Shown: one piece after another, positions 18,558 through 27,067 of the stretch
Layout of the letters: each line of letters starts with the position of its first letter
Position numbering within the stretch: the stretch's first letter is position 1
DNA from: Microbacterium sp. ET2
Lineage (GTDB): Bacteria; Actinomycetota; Actinomycetes; Actinomycetales; Microbacteriaceae
Assembly: GCF_030347395.1 (NCBI RefSeq)
Contig: NZ_CP128170.1
Coordinates: forward strand, 3,348,001 to 3,412,000
DNA: 64,000 nucleotides
Direction of reading: 5' to 3'
The notes under the pieces: generated by a model
The model's database searches: none
Seen by the model: only the letters and a program-made list of their open reading frames with translations
Told to the model about the DNA's origin: nothing
Made by a program: the position numbers and the translations under genes

Positions 18558-19454
18558 TCAGTTCTCGGCACGACCGAGGCGCCAGTAGCCCATGAAGGCC
18601 ACCGCACGCCGGTCCACTCCCTGCTCGGCGACGAGATGACGCCGGAGGGCCTTGATCGCGCTCGCTTCACCGGCCAGCCAGGAGTACAGCGGCGCGCTCT
18701 TCAGCGCCGCACCCCCCTTGGCGGTACGGGGAACCTCCCAGAGGATCCCCTCGTCGATGTCGATCTCCTCGATCTCGCCCCCGCGCCCCGCCGGGGCGAG
18801 ACGCTCGACCGCGTCTTCGACGGCGGTGACGAGGTGGGAGTGCCGGGGACCGTCGCCTCGGGCGGCGACGAGGTAGTCGAAGCCCGGATGACGCGGAAGG
18901 TAAGCGACATCCTCCGCATGCGGCACCTCCACCGCCACCACCCCTCGGGCGTCGGGGTCGAGCTGCTCGAGGATCACCGCGATGGCGGGGGCTGCGGTCT
19001 CGTCGCCGGCCAGCAGCAGATTCTCGGTGTGCCGGGGCGGAACGAAGTCGATACCGAGGCTGACGCCCTGATGCGCGATCGTCGGGGCGAGGATCAGCAC
19101 TTCGTCGCCCTCCGACGCGGCGGCGATCCATGCCGATGCCGGACCGGAGACCTCGTGGGCGACCATGTCGATGTCGACCTCCCGGTCGGCGTGGCGCACG
19201 GCGCGGGTGGTGTAGGTGCGAAACGGCAGACGGCCGTCCTCGGGCTGTGCCCGCCAGCGGGTGTACCAGTCCTCGCCGGTGGGCATCGCGTCGAGGGGGA
19301 GACCCGCCGTGGGGAAGACGACTTTGATGCGCTGGTCGTAGCCCGGGTCGCCGTATCGGTCGAGGTCGTCGCCGACGAAGGTGAACCGACGGAAGCTCGG
19401 GGTCAGGTCGGTGATGCGCGAGACGCGGGCGCGGAAGAAGCGCATGGCGGTCAT
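18558..19454 (-). CDS. siderophore-interacting protein (FAD-dependent ferric reductase family)
   Basis: Cytoplasmic flavoprotein of the ViuB/SIP family that reduces ferric siderophores to release iron. In 298 residues it shows an N-terminal FAD-binding barrel (PFRTYTTRAV) and a C-terminal NAD(P)H-binding half ending with SWLAGEASAIKALRRHL and AFMGYWRLGRAE, both typical. The start overlaps the ATPase stop by 4 bases. It is the last gene of the iron-box operon, so it should be induced by iron starvation. Confidence 0.95.
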   Translation of the reverse strand: MTAMRFFRARVSRITDLTPSFRRFTFVGDDLDRYGDPGYDQRIKVVFPTAGLPLDAMPTGEDWYTRWRAQPEDGRLPFRTYTTRAVRHADREVDIDMVAHEVSGPASAWIAAASEGDEVLILAPTIAHQGVSLGIDFVPPRHTENLLLAGDETAAPAIAVILEQLDPDARGVVAVEVPHAEDVAYLPRHPGFDYLVAARGDGPRHSHLVTAVEDAVERLAPAGRGGEIEEIDIDEGILWEVPRTAKGGAALKSAPLYSWLAGEASAIKALRRHLVAEQGVDRRAVAFMGYWRLGRAEN

Positions 19455-20287
19455 CGGGAAGCCTCCGTGATGGGGTGGGTGGCGGTGCGAGTGGAGTGGT
19501 GGCGACCGCGGGGCAGGACGATCGGAGCTCCCGAGACGGGATCGTCGATGACGACGGCGTCCAGATCGAAGACCTCATCGATCAGTTCCCGCGTGAGGAT
19601 GTCGCGCGGTCGGCCCTCGGCGATGACGCGGCCGTCCCGGAGGGCGAACAGGTGATCGGCGTAGCGTGCGGCGAGATTCATGTCGTGCAGGACCATCACG
19701 ATCGTCGTGCCCCGTTCACGGTTCAGGTCGGTGAGCAGGTCGAGCACTTCGATCTGGTGGGCGACGTCGAGGAATGTGGTCGGTTCGTCCAGCAGCAGGA
19801 TGTCGGTCTCCTGTGCCAGCGCCATCGCGATCCACACCCGCTGACGCTGCCCCCCGGACAGCTCCTCCATCGACCGGTCGGCGAGGTCGCTGGTGCCCGT
19901 GGCTTCCAGGGCCTCCGCGACCACCTCGTAGTCGCGGGCGCTCCAGCGCGCGAGCGGGCGCTGGTGGGGGTGGCGGCCTCGGCCGACGAGGTCGGCGACG
20001 GCGATCCCCTCGGGGGCGACGGGACCCTGAGGGAGCAGTCCCAGCATCCTCGCGACCTCTTTGGCCCCGCGGCGGTGGAGAGCCCTGCCGTCGAGGACCA
20101 CCTGGCCCGCGCGGGGTGCGATGAGCCGGGACAGCGCCCGCAGAAGCGTGGACTTGCCGCAGCCGTTCGCGCCGATGATCGCCGTGACCTGCCCGGGCGG
20201 GACGACGAGGTCGAGCGTCGAGATGATCGTGCGATCCCCGTACGAAAGGCTCAGCCCCTCGGCCGTGAGGCGATGCGTGGTGGTCAT
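19451..20287 (-). CDS. ferric-siderophore ABC transporter, ATP-binding protein
   Basis: FepC/FecE-type ATPase powering siderophore import. The 278-residue product has Walker A GANGCGKST, signature LSGGQRQR and Walker B LLLDEPTTFLD. An open frame runs upstream to 21667, but it is the antisense-like extension through the permease genes. The ATG at 20287 has GGAGG about 8 bases upstream and overlaps the permease stop by 4 bases. Confidence 0.96.
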   Translation of the reverse strand: MTTTHRLTAEGLSLSYGDRTIISTLDLVVPPGQVTAIIGANGCGKSTLLRALSRLIAPRAGQVVLDGRALHRRGAKEVARMLGLLPQGPVAPEGIAVADLVGRGRHPHQRPLARWSARDYEVVAEALEATGTSDLADRSMEELSGGQRQRVWIAMALAQETDILLLDEPTTFLDVAHQIEVLDLLTDLNRERGTTIVMVLHDMNLAARYADHLFALRDGRVIAEGRPRDILTRELIDEVFDLDAVVIDDPVSGAPIVLPRGRHHSTRTATHPITEASR

Positions 20288-21360
20288 AGCGAGCCTCCGG
20301 AGCGGTTCGTCCTGATGAGGAGGTAGACGAGGTAGGGGGCGCCGAGGACACCGGTGACGACGCCGACCGGCAGACGGTTCTCGAACGCGAACTGGCCGAC
20401 GAGGTCGGCGCTCAAGACAAGGAGCGCGCCGACGAGACCTGCGGGCACGAGGAGCGACCCGGCCGGCCCGATGAGACGTGCGGCGATGGGGCCGGCCATG
20501 AATGCCACGAACGCGATCGGTCCGGTGGCCGCTGTCGCGAACGCCAGCAGCGCGACGGCGGCGACGATGAGGAGAAGGCGGCTTCGCGTCAGCGCAACGC
20601 CGAGCCCTGCGGCGGTGTCGTCCCCCAGGCGCAGCACGCCGAGGTTGCGGGACTGGCCGATCATCACGGGGATGAGGATGACGGCGGCGATGATGACCGG
20701 TGCGAGAGTCTGCCAGTCTGCGCCGTTGAGGCTGCCGGTCAGCCACCGCATCGCGACCTGCAGGTCCCAGGCCGCAGCGCGGGACAGGACGTAGGTGATG
20801 ACGCTGTCGAGCATGGCCGCGACGCCGATGCCGATGAGGATCAGCCGTGTGCCGGCGAAACCGTTCGTGTGGGAGAGCAGCCAGATCGCCAGGGCGGTCA
20901 CCAGCGCTCCGCCGAGGGCGAGGAGCGACACCGCCGTCTCGGAGAGCGACAGCACGACGATGCCGATGACCGCGGCCGCACTGGCGCCGGAGCTGATGCC
21001 GATGATGTCGGGCGAGGCGAGCGGGTTGCGCAGCAGGGATTGGAAGGTGACCCCCGCCATCCCGAACGCCACACCGGCGACGAGACCCAGGAGGGCTCGG
21101 GGCAGCCGGAGCTCTCCCACGGTGAAGGACGCACCCGTGACCTGTTCGCCGAGGATGACGCGGATGACCTCTACGGGCCCGTAGAAGGTGTTGCCGATCA
21201 TGAGCGAGACGAGGAAGACCGCCGCGATGACGATCGCCAGCGCCCCCACGACGCCGGCGCGGCGGCGAGCTCGGCGCCGCCGGCCGCGGACGATCGCCGC
21301 GGCGGTGGTTCCATCCGGGAGCGCGGAGAGAGCCGCGGGTGCGGTGCGGACATCGATCAC
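20284..21360 (-). CDS. ferric-siderophore ABC transporter permease (second subunit)
   Basis: FecCD-family permease of 358 residues with about ten membrane segments. MQ..LRNPLASPDIIG-type coupling residues appear in TFQSLLRNPLASPDIIG, and the end reads GAPYLVYLLIRT. The frame continues upstream to 22014, but the GTG at 21360 overlaps the previous permease stop (GTGA) and gives a standard N-terminal cytoplasmic tail of Arg residues. It pairs with the neighbouring permease to form the membrane channel. Confidence 0.94.
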   Translation of the reverse strand: MIDVRTAPAALSALPDGTTAAAIVRGRRRRARRRAGVVGALAIVIAAVFLVSLMIGNTFYGPVEVIRVILGEQVTGASFTVGELRLPRALLGLVAGVAFGMAGVTFQSLLRNPLASPDIIGISSGASAAAVIGIVVLSLSETAVSLLALGGALVTALAIWLLSHTNGFAGTRLILIGIGVAAMLDSVITYVLSRAAAWDLQVAMRWLTGSLNGADWQTLAPVIIAAVILIPVMIGQSRNLGVLRLGDDTAAGLGVALTRSRLLLIVAAVALLAFATAATGPIAFVAFMAGPIAARLIGPAGSLLVPAGLVGALLVLSADLVGQFAFENRLPVGVVTGVLGAPYLVYLLIRTNRSGGSL

Positions 21361-22403
21361 AGTTCGCGCACCCGCTGTCGACGCACGATCCAGATGAAGA
21401 AGGGAGCTCCGATGAGAGCGGTGAGGATGCCGACCTCGATCTCCTCGGGACGCGAGACGACGCGCCCGACGACGTCGGCGAGGACGAGGAGGTCGGCGCC
21501 CAGGAGAGCCGACAGGGGGAGGAGCCAGCGATGGTCCGTGCCGATGACGAGGCGGCACAGATGCGGGATGACGAGGCCCACGAAGCCGATCGGGCCCGCG
21601 ACCGCTGTCGCGCCGCCGCAGAGGATGACCGCGCCCGCGGAGGACAGCAGACGGGTGCGGCCGACATTCTCGCCGAGTCCGGCGGCGAGGTCGTCGCCCA
21701 GCGCGAGGGAGTTCATGCCGCGGGCTGTCACGAGGCAGATGAGGGCGCCGACGGCGAGGACGGGGAGGACAGCGACAAGGCGATCCCAGGTCGCTCCGCC
21801 GACGCCGCCGATCTGCCAGAAGCGGAAGCTCTCCATGACATCCAGGCGGGGGAGGAGGATGGCGCTCACCAGCGAGGCGAAAGCGGCGGACACCGCTGCG
21901 CCGGCGAGCGCGAGTTTCAGCGGCGTCGCGCCGCCGCGGCCGAGCGATCCGACGGCGTAGACGAACACCGCGGCGGCACCCGCGCCGGCGATCGCAAGGC
22001 CCATCGTCACCCATGAGTCGCTCAGCCCGAAGAACGCCAGCCCGATGACGACCGCGAGGGCCGCCCCGCCGGAAACGCCGAGGATCCCCGGGTCGGCGAG
22101 GGGATTGCGGGTGACAGCCTGCATGGTCGCCCCCGCGAGGGCGAGCGCGGCGCCGACGAGGACGGCGAGGACAGTCCGCGGGATGCGCGCGACCACGGCC
22201 GCCTCACCGACGGTGCCGGTGCTGCCCCAGAGGGCGGCCCAGAGCTCCGACACGCTGACGTCACGAGCGCCGAACGCGATCGACGCGGCGCACAGCACCA
22301 CGAGCAGAGCGATGGACGCGCCCAGCCACGCCCACCGCACCCCGATCGGACGCCGCGAGGACGCGACATCCGATCGAGGTGCGGGGGCGAGCGCGGTCGT
22401 CAC
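21357..22403 (-). CDS. ferric-siderophore ABC transporter permease (first subunit)
   Basis: FecCD-family permease of 348 residues with about ten hydrophobic segments. MQAVTRNPLADPGILGVSGGA is the conserved contact with the ATPase, shown here as MQAVTRNPLADPGILG; the end GAPFFIWIVRRQR is typical. It starts 13 bases after the binding-protein gene and overlaps the second permease by 4 bases. Part of the iron-regulated operon. Confidence 0.94.
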   Translation of the reverse strand: MTTALAPAPRSDVASSRRPIGVRWAWLGASIALLVVLCAASIAFGARDVSVSELWAALWGSTGTVGEAAVVARIPRTVLAVLVGAALALAGATMQAVTRNPLADPGILGVSGGAALAVVIGLAFFGLSDSWVTMGLAIAGAGAAAVFVYAVGSLGRGGATPLKLALAGAAVSAAFASLVSAILLPRLDVMESFRFWQIGGVGGATWDRLVAVLPVLAVGALICLVTARGMNSLALGDDLAAGLGENVGRTRLLSSAGAVILCGGATAVAGPIGFVGLVIPHLCRLVIGTDHRWLLPLSALLGADLLVLADVVGRVVSRPEEIEVGILTALIGAPFFIWIVRRQRVREL

Positions 22404-22416
22404 GAGTCAGCGGCGA

Positions 22417-23448
22417 TCAGTTCCGAGCTTCGGAGAGCAGCGAGAAGTACTCCTCGATGCCCCAGCCGATCGAGAGCGGGGAAGGGTTCGCGGAGGCGGC
22501 GAGGGGGGTGCTGTTCTCGAGGACGGCGATCTGGCCGTTGGCGATGGCGGGGATCTGCGACAGCAGCGGATCGGCCTGCAGTTGTGCGATGAGGGCCCCA
22601 TCGGCATCGCCGTACGTGACGAAGACGTCGACATCGTCGAAGCGGTCGGCCTCCTCGGCGCTGACGCTCAGGTAGAACTCCTCCGTGTCGGCCGACATCT
22701 CCTCCACGGTCGTCGGCAACGGCATCCCGAGCGAGGCGAGGAATCCGGGGCGGGTGTCCAGTGCGGTGTAGAACCCGACCTGGCTGAGGTCTGCCGGGTC
22801 GAGGTAGGAGAACAGCACCTTGGCGTCGGCGAGGTCGGGGTGCGCTGCCAGGGCCTCATCCACCTGCGCGTGCAGGTCTTCGATGAGGGCGGCGCCCTCG
22901 GTCTCGCGCCCGAGAGCGGCGGAGTTGAGCTCGATCATCTCCTCGTAGGACGTGCCCCACGCCACCTCCGGATAAGCGACGACGGGCGCGATCTTCGACA
23001 GCGTGTCGTAGTCCTCCTGCGTGAGGCCGGAGTAGGCGGCGAGGATCACATCCGGCTGGGTGTCGGCCACGGCTTCGAAGTCGATCCCGTCGGTCTCATC
23101 GAACAGCACGGGCGTCTCGGCACCGAGCTCCGAGAGTTCGTCCTCGACCCAGGGCAGCACCCCATCGCCGTCGTCGTCGCCCCAGGTGGCCTTGCTCATG
23201 CCGACCGGAACGATTCCCAGTGCGAGCGGCACCTCGTGGTTCCCCCACGCGACCGTCGCGATGCGCTCGGGCTGGTCGGTGATCGTGGTCTCGCCGAAGG
23301 CGTGGGTGATGGTCACCGGAAAGGCGCCGTCGGCCGACGTGGCGGCATCGGAGGTGCCGTCGGTGGCGGCCGAACCGGCGCAGCCGGCCAGCGAGAGGGT
23401 GACGACGAGGCCGGCGCTCAGCGCTGCGGCCATGCGGGTGCGAGTCAA
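22417..23448 (-). CDS. ferric-siderophore ABC transporter, lipoprotein binding protein
   Basis: Cell-surface lipoprotein that captures the ferric siderophore for the permeases downstream. A signal peptide (MTRTRMAAALSAG...) ends in lipobox LAGC near residue 23. A FepB/FhuD-type periplasmic-binding fold follows, with RIATVAWGNHEVPLALG and TQPDVILAAYSGLT. The start is probably TTG 23448, 4 bases after GGAGG; the next in-frame ATG at 23433 is too far from that site. First gene of the operon, 14 bases from an iron box. 343 residues. Confidence 0.95.
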   Translation of the reverse strand: MTRTRMAAALSAGLVVTLSLAGCAGSAATDGTSDAATSADGAFPVTITHAFGETTITDQPERIATVAWGNHEVPLALGIVPVGMSKATWGDDDGDGVLPWVEDELSELGAETPVLFDETDGIDFEAVADTQPDVILAAYSGLTQEDYDTLSKIAPVVAYPEVAWGTSYEEMIELNSAALGRETEGAALIEDLHAQVDEALAAHPDLADAKVLFSYLDPADLSQVGFYTALDTRPGFLASLGMPLPTTVEEMSADTEEFYLSVSAEEADRFDDVDVFVTYGDADGALIAQLQADPLLSQIPAIANGQIAVLENSTPLAASANPSPLSIGWGIEEYFSLLSEARN

Positions 23449-23462
23449 GGTTCCTCCAGAGA

Positions 23463-23481
23463 TTAGGACAGCCTTACTTTA
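23463..23481 (-). promoter_or_regulatory. DtxR/IdeR-type iron box
   Basis: The + strand reads TTAGGACAGCCTTACTTTA, matching the 19-base DtxR/IdeR consensus TTAGGTTAGCCTAACCTAA at 14 of 19 positions. It lies 14 bases upstream of the TTG start of the siderophore operon. Binding of an iron-loaded DtxR-family repressor here would block transcription when iron is plentiful. Confidence 0.85.
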
Positions 23482-23513
23482 CCTGAAGCTTCGTGCGCGC
23501 CCGTTCCGAATGA

Positions 23514-23543
23514 CGAAACCCCGGCCACGGGGCCGGGGTTTCG
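23514..23543 (-). terminator. intrinsic terminator-like hairpin after bioY
   Basis: CGAAACCCCGGCC and GGCCGGGGTTTCG form a perfect 13-bp stem around ACGG. It lies 24 bases past the bioY stop and upstream of the siderophore operon. No long U tract follows on the bioY strand, so strength is uncertain, but it would insulate the two units. Confidence 0.75.
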
Positions 23544-23567
23544 CTCGATGTCGAGAGATCGGGTGGG

Positions 23568-24197
23568 TCAGGGACGATCCAGTCTGCGGACGAGCGCCCA
23601 CGCGGCCGGGATGAGGGCGGCCGCGATCGCCGCCTTGATGATCCCCCCGACCACGAAGGGGAACAGACCCGCTTCGAGGACCTGCCAGAACGTCAGATCC
23701 ATTCCGAGGAAGACGTTGAGGATGAGGGCCATGTAGGGGATGCCGAAGAGGAACGGGATCGCGCTCGCACCCGCGAAGCCGAGGAACGCCAGGACGGGCC
23801 GTCGGTCCCAGGCGCGCTCGGCGAACCATCCCGCGACGGCCGCCGCGGCGATGAAGCCGACGATGAATCCGAAGCTCGGTTTGGCGACCGCCGCGATCGT
23901 CCCCGTGAAGTCGGCGAAGACGGGCAGGCCCGCGAGTCCGGCGAGCAGGTAGACGGTGAGGCTGGCCGCGCCGCGGCGGGCTCCGAGAGCGGCGCCCACC
24001 ACGATCACCCCGAGGGTCTGTCCGGTGATCGGGACGGGCCAGAGTGGGATCGACACCTGCGCCAGCACGGCGACGAACAGCGCGCCGGCGGTCACCAGGG
24101 TGGCGTCGACGGCGAAGGCACGGGCGCGGGACGAGGGGCGCGCCACGACGTCTGCGAGGACGCGATGAGGGCGGGGAGCGGCGGCGATCGATGACAT
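23568..24197 (-). CDS. bioY: biotin transporter BioY
   Basis: Substrate-binding (S) membrane component for biotin uptake. The 209-residue protein has about six hydrophobic helices and the BioY motifs VPITGQTLGVIVVGAALG and YLLAGLAGLPVFA. The usual partners bioM and bioN are not adjacent: the neighbours are a siderophore operon and an ABC-F gene. It may work with a shared ECF module elsewhere or alone. A TAGGCT box ends 6 bases before the ATG, suggesting a leaderless mRNA. Confidence 0.94.
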   Translation of the reverse strand: MSSIAAAPRPHRVLADVVARPSSRARAFAVDATLVTAGALFVAVLAQVSIPLWPVPITGQTLGVIVVGAALGARRGAASLTVYLLAGLAGLPVFADFTGTIAAVAKPSFGFIVGFIAAAAVAGWFAERAWDRRPVLAFLGFAGASAIPFLFGIPYMALILNVFLGMDLTFWQVLEAGLFPFVVGGIIKAAIAAALIPAAWALVRRLDRP

Positions 24198-24203
24198 GCG
24201 CTC

Positions 24204-24209
24204 AGCCTA
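24204..24209 (-). promoter_or_regulatory. -10-like box for leaderless bioY
   Basis: TAGGCT on the minus strand is separated from the bioY ATG by exactly 6 bases (GAGCGC). There is no good ribosome site, which fits a transcript starting at or beside the start codon. Confidence 0.55.
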
Positions 24210-24246
24210 GAAGACACCGCCGGCTGAGGCGAAGCCGGTGCGGCCG

Positions 24247-24252
24247 TATACT
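24247..24252 (+). promoter_or_regulatory. -10 box candidate for the ABC-F gene
   Basis: TATACT, a near-consensus -10, lies 53 bases before the GTG of the ABC-F gene. No convincing -35 is seen at the right distance. A hairpin CCGGCT/AGCCGG precedes it. Confidence 0.4.
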
Positions 24253-24305
24253 GGGACGCTGGCCACTCGGCCTTCCCCTCCCCGCTGACCGATCGGACGT
24301 TCGCC

Positions 24306-25904
24306 GTGCTCGCCGTACACGACCTCGAGATCCGCGTGGGTGCCCGCGTGTTGATGTCCGAGGTGTCGTTCCGGGTGTCAGGCGGTGACAAGGTGGGCCT
24401 CGTGGGCCGCAACGGCGCCGGGAAGACCACGCTCACCAAGGTGCTCGCCGGTGATCTGCTCCCCTCCGACGGCCGCGTCGACCGCTCGGGAGAGATCGGC
24501 TATCTTCCCCAGGATCCTCGCTCCGGTGACCCGGAGATGCTCGCACGCACGCGCATCCTCGATGCGCGCGGCCTCGGGACGATAGCGATCGGCATGCAGG
24601 AGGCGTCGATGGCGATGGCCTCCGACGATGCCGACGTCGCCGCGCGGGCCATGCGTCGGTACGCCCAGCTCACCGAGCGTTTCGAAGCTCTCGGCGGGTA
24701 CGCCGCCGAGGCCGAGGCGGCCTCGATCGCGCACAATCTGTCGCTGCCCGACCGCATCCTCGACCAGCCGCTGAAGACCCTGTCCGGCGGTCAGCGCCGG
24801 CGCATCGAGCTTGCTCGCATCCTGTTCTCCGATGCCGGCACGATGATCCTCGACGAGCCGACGAACCACCTCGACGCCGACAGCGTGGTGTGGCTCCGTG
24901 AATTCCTGAAGAGCTACAAGGGCGGGCTCATCGTCATCTCCCACGACGTCGAGCTGGTCGGCGAGACGGTGAATCGGGTGTTCTACCTCGACGCCAACCG
25001 GCAGGTCATCGACGTCTACAACATGAACTGGAAGAACTACCTCCGTCAGCGGGTGGCCGACGAGGAACGCCGGAAGAAGGAACGCGCGAACGTCGAGAAG
25101 AAGGCCACCGTGCTGCAGCAGCAGGCCGCCCGGTTCGGCGCGAAGGCCTCGAAGGCGGCCGCCGCCCACCAGATGGTCGCGCGGGCGGAGAAGATGCTCG
25201 CCGGCCTCGACGAGGTCCGCCAGGAGGATCGGGTCGCGAAACTTCGCTTCCCCAAGCCCGCCCCGTGCGGGAAGACGCCGTTGACGGCGGCCGGACTGTC
25301 GAAGTCGTACGGGTCGCTGGAGATCTTCACCGACGTGGACCTCGCGATCGACCGCGGCTCCAAGGTCGTCGTCCTGGGGCTCAACGGCGCCGGCAAGACG
25401 ACACTGCTGCGGATCCTCGCCGGGGTGGACGCACCCGACACCGGGCAGGTCGACCCGGGGCACGGGCTGAAGATCGGATATTACGCACAGGAGCACGAGA
25501 ACCTCGACGTCTCGCGGTCGGTGCTGGACAACATGATGTCGGCGGCGCCGAACATCACCGCCACCGAGGCGCGGAAAGTCCTCGGATCCTTCCTCTTCAC
25601 CGGTGACGACGTGCTCAAGCCCGCCGGCGTGCTCTCGGGTGGAGAGAAGACCCGGCTGTCGCTGGCGACGCTCGTCGTCTCGAGCGCGAACGTGCTCCTC
25701 TTGGACGAGCCGACCAACAACCTCGACCCCGCATCTCGTGAGGAGATCCTCGATGCCCTCGCGCACTACGAGGGCGCCGTCGTCCTCGTCTCGCACGACG
25801 AGGGGGCGGTCCACGCACTGAACCCCGAGCGGGTGCTCATCCTGCCCGACGGCGTCGAAGACATCTGGGGTCGCGATTACGCCGAGCTGATCTCTTTGGC
25901 GTGA
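24306..25904 (+). CDS. ABC-F family ATPase
   Basis: Soluble protein with two ATP-binding domains, of the ABC-F class that acts on ribosomes (translation factors or antibiotic-protection proteins). The first domain has GRNGAGKTT and LSGGQRRR, the second GLNGAGKTT and LSGGEKTR. Between them is a charged linker of about 80 residues (ERRKKERANVEKK), the P-site tRNA-interaction motif region. 532 residues from GTG 24306. There are no membrane segments and no partner permease. Whether it protects against a drug or tunes translation cannot be told from sequence. Confidence 0.93.
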   Translation: MLAVHDLEIRVGARVLMSEVSFRVSGGDKVGLVGRNGAGKTTLTKVLAGDLLPSDGRVDRSGEIGYLPQDPRSGDPEMLARTRILDARGLGTIAIGMQEASMAMASDDADVAARAMRRYAQLTERFEALGGYAAEAEAASIAHNLSLPDRILDQPLKTLSGGQRRRIELARILFSDAGTMILDEPTNHLDADSVVWLREFLKSYKGGLIVISHDVELVGETVNRVFYLDANRQVIDVYNMNWKNYLRQRVADEERRKKERANVEKKATVLQQQAARFGAKASKAAAAHQMVARAEKMLAGLDEVRQEDRVAKLRFPKPAPCGKTPLTAAGLSKSYGSLEIFTDVDLAIDRGSKVVVLGLNGAGKTTLLRILAGVDAPDTGQVDPGHGLKIGYYAQEHENLDVSRSVLDNMMSAAPNITATEARKVLGSFLFTGDDVLKPAGVLSGGEKTRLSLATLVVSSANVLLLDEPTNNLDPASREEILDALAHYEGAVVLVSHDEGAVHALNPERVLILPDGVEDIWGRDYAELISLA

Positions 25905-25928
25905 TCGATGCCTCGTCCGCTCCGAGCC

Positions 25929-26852
25929 TCAGGTCCGACGATCGGAGCCCGCAGCGTCGAGCAGGGCGTCCTCTTCGCTCGCGTCGGGATCGCTGCGACG
26001 ACGTCCTCGGGACGGTCGGGCAGGGTCGCTTCTTCCGGTGATCGCGGGGGACGGTGCGTCGGCCTGGGCTGAGGGCGCCTCGGTGCCGTCATCCTCCCGG
26101 TCTTCCCGCCGATGACGAAGCTCGGTGCGGATGATGTATCCGATGAAGATGAACCCCATGATGGCGAAGAGGATCCACTGGATCGCGTAGGACAGGTGGG
26201 GGCCGGGGTCTTCGGAGGGGACCTCGAGAGCCGACGGCGCAGGGGAGGCCGCCGGATCTTCGCTCGACATCAGAGCGAAGAGGGACGGCTGGAGGGCACT
26301 CGCCGTGTCGGCGGGGAGGCGCTCCGCGACGAGCCCGATGTTGATGGTCGGCACCTGACCCTCCGGCGCCGACCGACCCGACCGTGGCGCCGCCTCCTCG
26401 GGACGAAGGCGAGCCTCGACCGTCACCGTCCCCTCCGGGGGGGCAGGGACCGCGTCGGGCACGGCCTGATCGTCGCCCGGGGGAACCCAGCCGCGATTGA
26501 TCAGGACGACTTTGCCGTCCTCCAATCGGAAGGGCACGAGGACCTCGAAAGCGGCCGTGCCGCCGTGGGGTCGATTGCGCACAAGGAGCTGCTCATCGCT
26601 GAGGTACTGCCCGATGAGCTCGACCGGGCGCCACTCGTCGTCGGGGTCGAGGGCCGATCCGGCCGGGACGATGTCCTCGAGCGGCACCGCGGTGGCGTCG
26701 TAGTTCTGTTCCACGACCCGGAGCTCGGTGGCGCGCTCGGCGTTGCGCGAGAACTGCCAGTGGGACAGGAAGGCGCACGCGATCGCGAAGAGCACGGCCA
26801 CGAGCGCGTACCCGGTCCATCGGACGAGTGGGGAGGATCGCGTCGCCGTCAC
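25929..26852 (-). CDS. SURF1 family cytochrome oxidase assembly protein
   Basis: Membrane protein aiding assembly of haem-copper oxidase. In 307 residues there is one N-terminal helix (WTGYALVAVLFAIACAFLSHW), a long outer domain with LLVRNRPHGGTAAFEVLVPF and VLINRGWVP, and one C-terminal helix followed by a charged tail. The GTG at 26852 overlaps the upstream stop by 4 bases; the open frame up to 26963 lies inside that upstream gene. Fits the ctaB and ctaA genes nearby. Confidence 0.92.
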   Translation of the reverse strand: MTATRSSPLVRWTGYALVAVLFAIACAFLSHWQFSRNAERATELRVVEQNYDATAVPLEDIVPAGSALDPDDEWRPVELIGQYLSDEQLLVRNRPHGGTAAFEVLVPFRLEDGKVVLINRGWVPPGDDQAVPDAVPAPPEGTVTVEARLRPEEAAPRSGRSAPEGQVPTINIGLVAERLPADTASALQPSLFALMSSEDPAASPAPSALEVPSEDPGPHLSYAIQWILFAIMGFIFIGYIIRTELRHRREDREDDGTEAPSAQADAPSPAITGRSDPARPSRGRRRSDPDASEEDALLDAAGSDRRT

Positions 26853-27067
26853 GGTTCGCTGACCGCACGGTCGAGGCGGGAGACGTCGAGGGGGAAGGAG
26901 CGGGCGGCGAGGAACTCGCGCAGATAGTCTCGATGCTCGTCGCAGGCCACCCACGACTTCCATCGATCAGCGCTGTGGATGCGGGGATTGCGCCAGCGGA
27001 TCAACCAGGACGCCGGGGCGCGGCATCCCGCGCGTGAGCACTGAGCCGGTGATCCGTCGCCGCTCAC
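26849..27067 (-). CDS. small conserved protein with Cys/His metal-site pattern
   Basis: A 72-residue soluble protein with CSRAGC near the N-terminus and WVACDEH further on, suggesting a zinc site of the C-x4-C...C-x2-H type. Similar small proteins beside SURF1 and DUF3099 genes are known in actinobacteria, sometimes misnamed acetone carboxylase. The GTG at 27067 and the SURF1 overlap (GTGA on both sides) show it is a real member of the operon. Function unknown. Confidence 0.75.
   Translation of the reverse strand: MSGDGSPAQCSRAGCRAPASWLIRWRNPRIHSADRWKSWVACDEHRDYLREFLAARSFPLDVSRLDRAVSEP

Noticed and set aside
19451..21667. A 738-residue protein reading through the permease genes into the ATPase
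   Set aside because: Its first 460 residues are an off-frame shadow of the permease genes with Arg/Pro-rich composition. The ATPase starts at 20287 with a ribosome site.
23508..23543. Riboswitch near the bioY end
   Set aside because: The structure is a simple perfect stem with a 4-base loop downstream of bioY, which fits a terminator and not an aptamer.
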